A program made the position numbers and the translations under genes. Source: Erysipelotrichaceae bacterium (GTDB lineage: Bacteria > Bacillota_I > Bacilli_A > Erysipelotrichales > Coprobacillaceae). Taken from it: a stretch of 64,000 nt of DNA. This document shows positions 1 to 7,496 of the stretch, piece after piece (the first letter of the stretch is position 1; every line of letters starts with the position of its first letter). The stretch covers positions 1 through 64,000 of the forward strand of contig JAGZJH010000003.1 in the NCBI GenBank assembly GCA_018365815.1, given 5' to 3'. The notes under the pieces were generated by a model. That model did not search any database. It was not told where the DNA came from and saw only the letters and a list, made by a program, of their open reading frames with translations.

Positions 1-92
1 TGTTGTTTGACTTTCTCGGGTGTTGGTGGATATGTGCCTGTTTCTTTATAGAATTGTACACATTCCAATTTAAACTCATAACTATAACGCAT
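1..92 (-). CDS. IS3-family transposase OrfA (N-terminal fragment)
   Basis: Translating leftward from the ATG at 92 gives MRYSYEFKLECVQFYKETG and then TYPPTPEKVKQ. This closely resembles the start of helix-turn-helix OrfA proteins of IS3/IS150 elements (MRYSYEFK.KCVELYR...PETPE). Only about 30 residues lie in the window. An AAGGAG ribosome binding site sits at 102-107, about ten bases upstream of the start. In this family OrfA binds the terminal repeats and is joined to OrfB by frameshifting; that part is not visible here. Confidence 0.75.
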   Translation of the reverse strand, partial: MRYSYEFKLECVQFYKETGTYPPTPEKVKQ

Positions 93-101
93 ATAAAAAA
101 A

Positions 102-128
102 CTCCTTACTGGTTTGTCCAGTAAAGAG
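102..128 (-). promoter_or_regulatory. Hairpin masking the transposase ribosome binding site
   Basis: On the minus strand CTCTTTACTGG (128-118) pairs with CCAGTAAGGAG (112-102) around a five-base loop, giving 11 pairs with one U-G wobble. The 3' arm contains the GGAG of the transposase ribosome binding site. A transcript reading into the element from outside would therefore hide the translation signal. The pairing is seen; the regulatory effect is inferred. Confidence 0.5.
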
Positions 129-167
129 GGTACATATCAAAAGCTGAGTTTTTTTATATATTAAAAG

Positions 168-206
168 TTGAAGATTAATAGAATAATGATTATAATGATT
201 ATAATA
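168..206 (+). promoter_or_regulatory. Promoter for the acetyltransferase gene
   Basis: TTGAAG (168-173) and TATAAT (191-196) are 17 bases apart. A tandem copy of the ten-base unit AATGATTATA puts a second TATAAT at 200-205. The start codon follows at 234. Confidence 0.55.
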
Positions 207-233
207 AAACTATAAAAAAGGTGTGTGAATAAT

Positions 234-737
234 ATGATACGACAAGCAAATTTCAACGATTTAAAAACAATTATGGAAATTTATGACATCGCTAGAGTTT
301 ATATGCTAAATTCAAATAATCCTACCCAATGGAAAGAGGGTTATCCTAGCCAAGCATTGATTGAAAATGATATTAAACAAGGGCATTTATATGTTATTGA
401 ATATCATCATCAAATACATGGTGTATTTATGTTTTTTGTAGGAAAAGATCCAACTTATGATAATATTGAAAATGGACAATGGTTAAATGAATTAGATTAT
501 GGTGTGATTCATCGAGTGGCAAGTGATGGTAAAGTTAAAGGCATTTTTAATGAATGTGTGGCGTTTTGTAAACAACAAATTAATAATTTAAAAATTGATA
601 CGCATTTTGATAACCAAACGATGCAACATGTTATTTGTAAAAACGGGTTTAAAAAATGTGGTGTCATTTATGTTGAAGATGGAACAGCGCGAATTGCTTA
701 TCAATGGTTTTTAGAAAATAAAGAAAACATGGTATAA
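234..737 (+). CDS. GNAT family N-acetyltransferase
   Basis: 167 residues with the layout of the GNAT fold: an N-terminal MIRQANFNDLKTIMEIYD segment, a central YVIEYHHQIHGVFMFFVG strand pair, and a C-terminal NGFKKCGVIYVEDG segment typical of acetyl-CoA-dependent N-acetyltransferases. The substrate cannot be predicted. I start it at ATG 234 rather than GTG 225 because the AAAGGTG ribosome binding site at about 217-223 is correctly spaced for 234. It has its own promoter and is followed by a separate secG promoter, so it is probably a single-gene unit, next to the insertion sequence. Confidence 0.8.
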   Translation: MIRQANFNDLKTIMEIYDIARVYMLNSNNPTQWKEGYPSQALIENDIKQGHLYVIEYHHQIHGVFMFFVGKDPTYDNIENGQWLNELDYGVIHRVASDGKVKGIFNECVAFCKQQINNLKIDTHFDNQTMQHVICKNGFKKCGVIYVEDGTARIAYQWFLENKENMV

Positions 738-767
738 TTACTCATTTTCAACAAATACTGTATTGAG

Positions 768-796
768 TTGTAATTTAAAATTAGATGTGTTATTAT
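768..796 (+). promoter_or_regulatory. Candidate secG promoter
   Basis: TTGTAA (768-773) and TATTAT (791-796) are separated by 17 bases, upstream of the secG ribosome binding site AGGAGG at 842-847. Hexamer matches are moderate. Confidence 0.4.
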
Positions 797-852
797 AGTA
801 TCGCGTATAAATTTTTTAGTATCAAAAAGTTTTTTAGATTAGGAGGTTTATT

Positions 853-1071
853 ATGTTAGATATTATAATGGTAATTGTATGCATTGCATTAATTGTCTTA
901 TCTTTATTACAAAGTGGAAAATCTGACGGATTTGTAAGTGCATTTACCGGTCAGAATTCTAATTTATTTGCTCAACAAAAAGAAAGAGGATCAGAGTTAT
1001 TTATTTCAAGATTAACTATGGCATTAGGAGTTGCCTTTTTCATGTTAGCAATTGTAATTCAAATGGGATAA
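853..1071 (+). CDS. secG: Preprotein translocase subunit SecG
   Basis: 72 residues with two membrane segments (about 2-20 and 52-70) joined by a loop carrying the SecG hallmark LLQSGKSDGFVSAFTG. SecG is the small auxiliary subunit of the SecYEG channel and speeds protein export. Length and topology match the family. An AGGAGG site precedes the ATG. secG followed by rnr, smpB and ssrA is a conserved Firmicute gene order. A hairpin with a T-run lies just after the stop, so rnr is probably reached only by partial read-through or from its own promoter. Confidence 0.95.
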   Translation: MLDIIMVIVCIALIVLSLLQSGKSDGFVSAFTGQNSNLFAQQKERGSELFISRLTMALGVAFFMLAIVIQMG

Positions 1072-1074
1072 TTA

Positions 1075-1102
1075 AGTAGGACAATGTGTCCTGCTTTTTT
1101 TT
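1075..1102 (+). terminator. Intrinsic terminator between secG and rnr
   Basis: AGTAGGACA (1075-1083) pairs with TGTCCTGCT (1087-1095), nine pairs with one wobble, followed by eight Ts. It ends four bases before the rnr ribosome binding site. Confidence 0.75.
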
Positions 1103-1112
1103 GGAGGTTAAT

Positions 1113-3356
1113 ATGAAAGAAAAAATAATAGAATATTTAGGTCGAGCAGACTATAAAGGAATGGAAATACATGAATTAGCACATGTATTTGAGCAAAATA
1201 CAACTCATCAGTTTAAAGAATTTGTGAAAATAATGGTTGCTTTAGAAGATGTGGGCAAAGTTAAGCGTGGAATTGGAGATCGCTATTTTTTACCTGAAAA
1301 AATGGGAGTATTTACTGGTAAGGTCATCTTAAATGCTAAGGGGTTTGCTTTTATTGACTTGGGCGAAGATGAAGAAGATGTTTATGTGGCGAAAGATCAT
1401 TTAAACGGTGCTTTAAACAATGATATTGTACAAGTTCAAATAAAACAAAAAAGTAATGGGGCGTCATTAGAAGGTGAAGTCGTTAAAATCTTAGAAAGAG
1501 GCTCTAGTCGTGTGGTAGGATTGGTTGTTAACCGCAATCGAAAGTTTTTACTTTCTGTTGATGATCCAAAGTTTAATCAAATGATTACTTTAGTCGGTGA
1601 TCGTAAAGGGGCAATGGAAGGTCACAAAGTAGTTGCGAAAATTATTGATTATGATACACCGATGCTTGGAGAAGTTGTTGAAATATTAGGTCATAAAAAT
1701 GATCCTGGTGTAGATATTTTATCCATTGTGGCACGTTATGATTTATCGACGGAATTTAATGAAGAGGTTATTGCAGAATTATCGACTATTGGTGATGAGG
1801 TCAGTGAAGCAGATAAACAAAATCGTGTTGATTTAAGAAATGAGTTAATTGTTACTATTGATGGCGATGATGCTAAAGACTTAGACGATGCTATTAGTAT
1901 TAAACGTTTAAAAAATGGAAACTTTTTATTAGGGGTTCACATTGCTGATGTTTCAAACTATGTTAAAGAAGGTTCGGCGATTGATAAAGAAGCAGTGGTT
2001 AGAGGGACATCTGTTTATTTAGTTGATCGAGTTATTCCAATGTTACCTCATAAATTGTCTAATGGAATATGCTCTTTAAACCCTCGTGTGGATCGTTTAG
2101 CGATTACATGTTTAATGGAAGTGAATCAAAGCGGCGAAGTTGTTGAACATCAAATATTGCCAACAGTGATTAATTCAACTGAAAGAATGACTTATAAAAA
2201 TGTCAATGCGATATTAGATGGTGATGAAAAATTAACGAAAAAATATCAACATGTCGCCCCTATGTTTTTCTTAATGGAAAAGTTAGCCATTATTTTAAGA
2301 GGAAAACGTGAGCGTAAAGGAGCTATTGATTTTGATGTTCCAGAAGCAAAAGTCATTGTAGATCGTAAAGGAAAACCGATTGATATTGTTCTTAGAGAAC
2401 GTGGTATTAGTGAAAAAATCATTGAAGAGTTTATGTTATTAGCAAATGAAACAATTGCTGAACATTTTAAATGGTTGGATTTACCGTTTATTTATCGTGT
2501 TCATGAACACCCTAAAAAGAAAAAGTTACTGAATTTCGCTAGAATTGCCAGTACGTTAGGTTATAAAATTAAAGGATCTTTAGATCATGTGTATCCTAAT
2601 GAACTTAGTAAGTTGATTGAAGAAACTAAAAATACACCTGAACATGGAATTATTTCAACATTGTTATTAAGATGTATGCAAAAAGCGCGTTATGATGTGA
2701 ATTGTTTAGGACATTATGGTTTAGCCGATGAGTTTTACACTCATTTCACTTCACCAATTCGTCGTTATCCGGATTTATTAGTGCATCGTTTAATTCGTAC
2801 TTATGTATTTAATCAAGATATGAGTCCTAATACAATTAAACATTTTAGTGAGGTGTTAGGAGATTTAGCGGAAAGTTCATCAAATCGTGAAATTGATGCA
2901 GTTAACTGTGAACGTGATGTCATGGATATGAAAAAGGCAGAGTATATGCAACGTCATATTGGTGAAGTTTATGAAGGGTTGATTGCTTCTGTTACCGGTT
3001 TTGGATTTTTTGTGGAGTTACCTAATACAGTTGATGGGTTAGTGCATATTTCTACTTTAACAGAGGATTATTTCCATTATGATGATCAGTATATGATGTT
3101 GGTGGGTGAAATAACCGGAAAACAATATCGTATGTCTGATAAAGTGAAGGTGAGAGTAGTTGGTGCTTCTAAGGTTGATGGACAAGTGGATTTTGAAGTC
3201 GTTACATCAAAGGTTAAAAAGAAAAGACAAGTTAAAACAATTGAACTTAATCAACGTCATTTCAAAGAAAATCCATCGCCTAAAAAACGAAAAAGAAATT
3301 CAAGAAGTCATGTCTTTTCTTCAAGCAGACAACGTCAAAAACGTAAACAACGATAG
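1113..3356 (+). CDS. rnr: Ribonuclease R
   Basis: 747 residues. N-terminal winged-helix and cold-shock/OB regions precede the RNB catalytic domain, whose metal-binding signature GDDAKDLDDAIS lies near residue 248. A C-terminal S1 domain (about 617-700, GLIASVTGFGFFVEL) is followed by a lysine/arginine-rich tail. RNase R is a processive 3'-5' exoribonuclease that degrades structured RNA and, with SmpB-tmRNA, the messages of stalled ribosomes, which fits its position next to smpB and ssrA. ATG 1113 is chosen over GTG 1086 because TTGGAGG ends about six bases before it and the RNase R-like sequence begins at MKEKI. Confidence 0.95.
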   Translation: MKEKIIEYLGRADYKGMEIHELAHVFEQNTTHQFKEFVKIMVALEDVGKVKRGIGDRYFLPEKMGVFTGKVILNAKGFAFIDLGEDEEDVYVAKDHLNGALNNDIVQVQIKQKSNGASLEGEVVKILERGSSRVVGLVVNRNRKFLLSVDDPKFNQMITLVGDRKGAMEGHKVVAKIIDYDTPMLGEVVEILGHKNDPGVDILSIVARYDLSTEFNEEVIAELSTIGDEVSEADKQNRVDLRNELIVTIDGDDAKDLDDAISIKRLKNGNFLLGVHIADVSNYVKEGSAIDKEAVVRGTSVYLVDRVIPMLPHKLSNGICSLNPRVDRLAITCLMEVNQSGEVVEHQILPTVINSTERMTYKNVNAILDGDEKLTKKYQHVAPMFFLMEKLAIILRGKRERKGAIDFDVPEAKVIVDRKGKPIDIVLRERGISEKIIEEFMLLANETIAEHFKWLDLPFIYRVHEHPKKKKLLNFARIASTLGYKIKGSLDHVYPNELSKLIEETKNTPEHGIISTLLLRCMQKARYDVNCLGHYGLADEFYTHFTSPIRRYPDLLVHRLIRTYVFNQDMSPNTIKHFSEVLGDLAESSSNREIDAVNCERDVMDMKKAEYMQRHIGEVYEGLIASVTGFGFFVELPNTVDGLVHISTLTEDYFHYDDQYMMLVGEITGKQYRMSDKVKVRVVGASKVDGQVDFEVVTSKVKKKRQVKTIELNQRHFKENPSPKKRKRNSRSHVFSSSRQRQKRKQR

Positions 3357-3368
3357 GGGGATTAAATA

Positions 3369-3818
3369 ATGAAAATCATTGCACAAAATAAAAAAGCATA
3401 TCATGATTATTTTATTGAGGAAACTTATGAGGCAGGAATAGTTTTACAAGGGACTGAAATTAAGTCGATTCGTAAAGGCAGTGCGAATTTAAAAGATAGT
3501 TTTATACGCATTAAAGCAGGTGAGGCTTTTATTGAAAATATGCATATTGCACCTTATGATCATGGAAATTTATTTAATCATGAACCTCTTCGTACAAGAA
3601 AACTCTTGCTTCATAAAAAACAAATTTTAAAGTTAGAAAAAGAAGTTAAAATTGGCGGATATACGTTAGTTCCTACAAAAATTTATTTTGATAAAGGGAG
3701 TAAAGCAAAGATAGAAATTGCTTTAGCAAAAGGGAAAAAATTGTATGATAAACGTCAAGATTTAAAAGAACGTGATGCAAAGCGTGATATTGAAAAAGCA
3801 ATGAAACATAATTATTGA
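3369..3818 (+). CDS. smpB: SsrA-binding protein SmpB
   Basis: 149 residues, the normal length. Conserved blocks are seen: NKKAYHDYFIEETYEAGIVL, GTEIKSIRKGSANLKDSF, and the basic tail with GKKLYDKRQDLKERDAKRD. SmpB binds tmRNA and positions it in the empty A site of stalled ribosomes. It starts 12 bases after rnr with a GGGGG-type ribosome binding site and is followed by ssrA, so the whole trans-translation set (RNase R, SmpB, tmRNA) is contiguous. Confidence 0.97.
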   Translation: MKIIAQNKKAYHDYFIEETYEAGIVLQGTEIKSIRKGSANLKDSFIRIKAGEAFIENMHIAPYDHGNLFNHEPLRTRKLLLHKKQILKLEKEVKIGGYTLVPTKIYFDKGSKAKIEIALAKGKKLYDKRQDLKERDAKRDIEKAMKHNY

Positions 3819-3870
3819 TTAATATAGATAAATGTGTTACAGTTTTTATGCGGTTAGTCCGCATATTTAT

Positions 3871-4222
3871 GGGAGTGTCCTGGATTCGACAGGGGCAAGT
3901 TTGACTTTAGTTGCAGTCGGAGGCACACGTTACGTGCAACAACAAATAACTGGAAACAGAACAAATTATTCATTTGCCTAATTAGGTCGACATAGACTTT
4001 GGCATGCTACGACTAAATTTACTCATAGTTTAGTTAGTGGTATTATAACTTATGGGTTAAGGTAAATAAGTGCTTAGATTATTTGCTCGAAAATTTATAA
4101 GCTCGCAAGGTGTAAAATTGCTTATTGATTGTAGCCTTGTTAAAATGTATCAATAAGCTAAACTGTAGACGCTTTAGGGGGACTGCTTTTGGACAGGGGT
4201 TCGATTCCCCTCACTTCCACCA
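3871..4222 (+). ncRNA. ssrA: tmRNA (ssrA)
   Basis: The 5' end GGGAGTGTCCTGGATTCGAC and the 3' end GGGGTTCGATTCCCC...CACTTCC-A-CCA form a tRNA-like acceptor (GGGAGTG with CACTTCC, one wobble) and T arm; the CCA is encoded. The tag frame starts at GGA 3952, in the same AACTGG context as the Bacillus resume codon, and encodes GNRTNYSFA before TAA at 3979. With the alanine carried by tmRNA the tag is AGNRTNYSFA. It ends in Phe-Ala rather than the usual Ala-Ala. Length is about 352 bases. Confidence 0.95.
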
Positions 4223-4235
4223 TAAAGAAATAAGT

Positions 4236-4264
4236 CATCCTATTTTACGAATAGGATGTTTTTT
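4236..4264 (+). terminator. Terminator of ssrA
   Basis: CATCCTAT (4236-4243) pairs with ATAGGATG (4251-4258) around TTTACGA and is followed by six Ts, 14 bases after the mature 3' end of tmRNA. Confidence 0.9.
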
Positions 4265-4286
4265 ATATAGAAAGGACGGTTTTTTC

Positions 4287-5040
4287 ATGAGATATGTTTT
4301 AAAACAATTTGATAATGATTTATTGTTTTTTTCAATGGAAAATACAAATGATGGATTACTGGTTCATATTGATTTTATTAATGAAGATAAGAAAAAACAA
4401 ATTCCTTTAGATTTAGAAGTTAATGATCAATCATTAAAAAGATAGTTAGAAAAAAGAATCATTCCTAGAAATAGGGCTTATGCTTCTAATTTTTTGGCAC
4501 GATTATGATTTATCTAAATGGAAAGGAAAATTATGTTCAACTTGTGAATTGTTTACAAGTCAAGGTGTCGCATTTATTCCTATTGGTAGATTAATCAAAA
4601 CAGGTGGTATTGAAGCAGTTATAGACTATTATAAGAATTTAGGTGATAACTATTATCAAGAACTTATAGATATGTTAGTATTCGATGCAGTGATCTTAAA
4701 TGAAGATAGACATTTTGGTAATTTTGGATTATTAGTTGATAGTCATAGTAATAAAATTATTGCACTAGCCCCTATCTTTGACAATGGTTTATCATTATTA
4801 TGTTATGCTATGGACGATGATTTTAAAGATATTCATACTTATGTCTCTACACGACGTCCTGCTACATATCAAGATTTCATTTCTTTTGTTAAACCGTTAA
4901 TGACAAATAGACAAAAAAATAAATTAAGAAAATTAATTAATTTTAAGTTTGATAGAAATACAAGATATAAATTATCAAATAAACGTTTAAAAGAATTAGA
5001 AAAAATAATTCAAGAAAGAATCATGTTGTTATTTGATTAA
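4287..5040 (+). pseudogene. HipA-like kinase, broken (stop, deletion, frame change)
   Basis: The first part (ATG 4287, ribosome binding site AAAGGACGG) encodes MRYVLKQFDNDLLFFSMEN and continues to NDQSLKR, then hits TAG at 4443; the same frame goes on with LEKRIIPRNRAYASNFLARL, so TAG probably replaces a tryptophan codon. Near 4500 the frame shifts by one and the sequence jumps to HDYDLSKWKGKLCSTCELF. The rest carries a HipA-type kinase C-terminus: LNEDRHFGNFGLL (catalytic loop) and FDNGLSLL. From memory of such proteins, about 100-150 residues holding the nucleotide-binding half are missing. No intact kinase can be made. It sits 65 bases behind tmRNA, a common integration hotspot. Confidence 0.8.
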
Positions 5041-5264
5041 TAGTCTTATTCATGTTTTTATGGAAGTATTATTTTTAATGGTATCTAAACTAAACGCTAA
5101 ATTTATTATAGTACATGACTTTTTTATTTATTAGGATAATAATTGATTAGATTAGGACATGATTGTTTAAACTGATTTATTTATAAAATTACTTAAAAAG
5201 ATAGCACCTAGTATAAAAATTTGATACTATTAAATTAAGGAAGAGCATAAAATGAGGTGATTAT

Positions 5265-5603
5265 ATGGGACAAAAAAGAGTTAAAGTCAAACCCTCAAAA
5301 TTTGAATCGATGATAGGTTTTGTAGTAGGGTGTGCGTTTGTATTAATTGGATTATTTATAGCCATTCCAACATCTGGACTGTTTGGATTATTATGGACAT
5401 TTGTAGCAGTTTGTATCACAGTTTTTAATTATAAAAATGCTTTTAGTGAAAAAGGAATTGCAACCCATGAAATTGTTTTTGAAGAAGATGAAGAAGAAAG
5501 CGTTGAAGCAAAGTTGAAAAAATTACAATCACTTTATGAGCAAAAACTTATTACACAAGAAGAATATGAAAAAAAGCGTCAACAAATTTTAGATGAGTTC
5601 TAA
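5265..5603 (+). CDS. Small membrane protein with C-terminal SHOCT domain
   Basis: 112 residues: a short basic N-terminus, two closely spaced membrane segments (about 17-55), an acidic linker (EEDEEESVEAKL) and a C-terminal helical hairpin LKKLQSLYEQKLITQEEYE typical of SHOCT domains. SHOCT domains are short oligomerisation modules on the ends of many unrelated bacterial proteins; the function here is unknown. The ATG has a GAGGTG site. The preceding 220 bases hold no gene I can support. Confidence 0.75.
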   Translation: MGQKRVKVKPSKFESMIGFVVGCAFVLIGLFIAIPTSGLFGLLWTFVAVCITVFNYKNAFSEKGIATHEIVFEEDEEESVEAKLKKLQSLYEQKLITQEEYEKKRQQILDEF

Positions 5604-5607
5604 AGTT

Positions 5608-5650
5608 AAAAACCTCTTTTACATTATTAAAGTAAAAAGAGGTTTTATTT
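5608..5650. terminator. Two-way terminator between convergent genes
   Basis: AAAACCTCTTTTAC and GTAAAAAGAGGTTTT form a long stem with A/T tracts on both sides, serving the SHOCT gene on plus and the ABC-F gene on minus. Confidence 0.8.
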
Positions 5651-7107
5651 TATAAATAAACTTTATGAGTGGCGATTTGATTTGTAAATTCTATATCATG
5701 TTCTACAAAAATCATAGTAGGTTGATATTCTTTAATTAAGTTTTCAATTTGAATACGGCTTAACACATCAATAAAATTTAACGGTTCGTCCCATATATAT
5801 ACATGAGCTTGTTCACAAAGGCTTTTAGCGATTAATACTTTTTTCTTTTGTCCTCCACTAAAGTCTTCAATATTTTTTTCAAATTGTAAACGACTAAAGT
5901 CTAGTTTTCTTAAAATAGTTTTAAATAAACTTTCATCTATTTGATGTCTAGTGGCAAAGTCTTTGAGACTCCCTTTTAAATGACCGGTATCTTGATTGAT
6001 ATAAGAGATTTTAAGTTGACTGCCAATTGAAACCTCACCGGTATGGGGAATTTGTTGTCCCAATAATAAACGAATGATACTTGATTTACCACTACCGTTT
6101 TTTCCAATTAATGCAATGCGATCACCACTGTGTAAATCAAATGAAATGTGTTTGCAAATAGGACGATCAAATGTAATTGATAAATCTTTAACAGAGATTA
6201 ATGTTGAGGAGTGGTAGTGAAGTGGGTGAAGTGCTAAGTCACTACTTTCTTCAATATTTTGAAGTAGTTTTTTCTTTTCATCAAGTTGTGTGAGTTTTCT
6301 TTTTTCAATATTTTTAGAACGTTTCATCATTTTGGCGGCTTTATGACCGACAAAGCCACGATCGGCAACATGATGACCGATTTTAGAGTCTTCTATTTTA
6401 TCAGACCAATGGGCAACTCGTTTTGTTGCTTCATCTAAACGGCGAATGTCTTTTTTGATTTTTTCGTTTTGATTTAATTCATATTGATCTTGATAATCTT
6501 TATTCAATTTCCATGAACTATAATTTCCTTTTTGAATTTCGATTGAAGTTTTATTAATTGATAAAACATGATCGATACAGCCATCTAAAAAAGAACGGTC
6601 GTGACTGACTAAAATAAATCCACTTTTTTTGTTTAAATATTGACTGACGATTTGTCGTGCTTCCATATCTAAATGGTTAGTCGGTTCGTCGATTAATAAG
6701 AAACGATGGTCTTTTAAAAATAAAATGGCTAAGAGTATTTTAGTTTGTTCCCCTTTTGATAAAGTGTTAAATTCACGATATAAAACTTCATCTTCAAGTT
6801 GGAGTAATGAAAATTCTTTATAAATTTGCCATTGTTCAATGTTGGAAACTAGATCTTCAATAATATTAATCGTTAAATCATTTTCGACTTTAAATGGAAA
6901 GTATTCAAAAATTTCATTAGATTGAATTGTTCCTAAGTAGTCATATTTTCCTAATAGTAAGTTTAGAAAAGTCGTTTTTCCGCGACCGTTACGTCCAATA
7001 AATCCTAGTTTCCATTTAGTGTCAATTTGAAAACTCACATGATCAAAGATTAAATCATAAGATGAATCATATGAGAATGTAAGGTCTGTAATGTTAATTA
7101 ATGCCAT
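5650..7107 (-). CDS. ABC-F ribosomal protection ATPase (Lsa/Vga-like)
   Basis: 485 residues with two ATPase domains and no membrane segments. Domain one has Walker A GRNGRGKTT (38-46) and LSKGEQTKILLA...LLIDEPTNHLD; domain two has GKNGSGKSS (about 330-338) and FSGGQKKKVLIAKSL...WDEPLNFID. A charged linker rich in Lys/Arg/His, including HHVADRGFVGHKAAKMMKRS, separates them. The WDEPLNFID variant and overall length match the Lsa/Vga group, which displaces lincosamides, streptogramins A and pleuromutilins from the ribosome; substrate range cannot be read from sequence. Start ATG 7107 follows AAGGAGGG. Expression is predicted to depend on the attenuator upstream, which also supports an antibiotic-linked role. 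Confidence 0.85.
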   Translation of the reverse strand: MALINITDLTFSYDSSYDLIFDHVSFQIDTKWKLGFIGRNGRGKTTFLNLLLGKYDYLGTIQSNEIFEYFPFKVENDLTINIIEDLVSNIEQWQIYKEFSLLQLEDEVLYREFNTLSKGEQTKILLAILFLKDHRFLLIDEPTNHLDMEARQIVSQYLNKKSGFILVSHDRSFLDGCIDHVLSINKTSIEIQKGNYSSWKLNKDYQDQYELNQNEKIKKDIRRLDEATKRVAHWSDKIEDSKIGHHVADRGFVGHKAAKMMKRSKNIEKRKLTQLDEKKKLLQNIEESSDLALHPLHYHSSTLISVKDLSITFDRPICKHISFDLHSGDRIALIGKNGSGKSSIIRLLLGQQIPHTGEVSIGSQLKISYINQDTGHLKGSLKDFATRHQIDESLFKTILRKLDFSRLQFEKNIEDFSGGQKKKVLIAKSLCEQAHVYIWDEPLNFIDVLSRIQIENLIKEYQPTMIFVEHDIEFTNQIATHKVYL

Positions 7108-7127
7108 GATATTCCCTCCTTTTAAAT

Positions 7128-7292
7128 TAAAAAAAGATTGCAAGAAATTACAATCTTAAAGTAACCTAAAAATATTAGGAAGGTATCATTAAAAGATTAA
7201 AAGAAGATTTATAATTTCTTGCTTAGGCACACTAAAAAAAGCGGTATTGCTATTGTATCAGTGTTTATTTTTTAGCAAGAAATTTTATACAT
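7128..7292 (-). promoter_or_regulatory. Ribosome-mediated attenuator of the ABC-F gene
   Basis: Four elements are seen on the minus strand. (1) A six-codon leader reading frame whose end contains AATTTCTTGCT (7284-7274). (2) Its complement AGCAAGAAATT (7223-7213). (3) A second TAATTTCTTGC (7150-7140) able to pair with region 2 (GCAAGAAATTA, 7222-7212). (4) An intrinsic terminator AAGATTG/CAATCTT (7157-7151 with 7140-7134) plus T-run whose loop and stem include region 3. Pairing 1:2 leaves the terminator free; a ribosome stalled on the leader would free region 2 to pair with 3 and break the terminator. The pairings are exact; induction by antibiotic is inferred from known ABC-F and erm leaders. 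Confidence 0.8.
7272..7292 (-). CDS. Attenuator leader peptide MYKISC
   Basis: Six codons, ATG at 7292 to TAA at 7272, encoding MYKISC, with a GGAG ribosome binding site 9-12 bases upstream. Its last codons form attenuator region 1, the arrangement expected of a drug-sensing leader peptide. Confidence 0.7.
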   Translation of the reverse strand: MYKISC

Positions 7293-7335
7293 CTTCTCAT
7301 CTCCGTTTCGTCTATTTATACAATATCAAATTAAA

Positions 7336-7362
7336 AGCATAAATGCAAGAAGGTTTAGTCAA
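7336..7362 (-). promoter_or_regulatory. Candidate promoter of the ABC-F transcript
   Basis: On the minus strand TTGACT (7362-7357) and TATGCT (7341-7336) are 15 bases apart, which is short for a sigma-A promoter. Its position, about 45 bases before the leader peptide, is right. The divergent 7363-7496 stretch otherwise holds only the upstream region of the RpiR-type gene. Confidence 0.35.
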
Positions 7363-7496
7363 TAGAGGGAATTATATTGAAATACTTCTATTAGAGTATA
7401 ATCTTTAAACTAAAATCTTAATATCAAAAAATGAAATAAAATTGTATTCAATAAAACGAAATGATACAATCAAATTACAAATTGGGGTGAATGAAT

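Larger units (their letters stand above)
1..134 (-). mobile_element. IS3-family insertion sequence, left end (partial)
   Basis: The element reads leftward out of the window. Its outer end on the minus strand begins TGTACCCTC at 134, which looks like the TG-start terminal repeat of IS3/IS150-type elements. A transposase OrfA-like frame starts 42 bases inside that end. The rest of the element, the other terminal repeat and the target duplication lie outside the window, so I cannot tell whether it is intact. Confidence 0.7.

Noticed and set aside
3848..3864. ATGCGG/CCGCAT hairpin between smpB and ssrA as a terminator
   Set aside because: The stem is only six pairs and no T-run follows; it could be a processing signal, but this cannot be told from sequence.
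4125..4286. Open reading frame overlapping the 3' half of ssrA
   Set aside because: It is the tmRNA read as protein; only the part from ATG 4287 has a ribosome binding site and homology.
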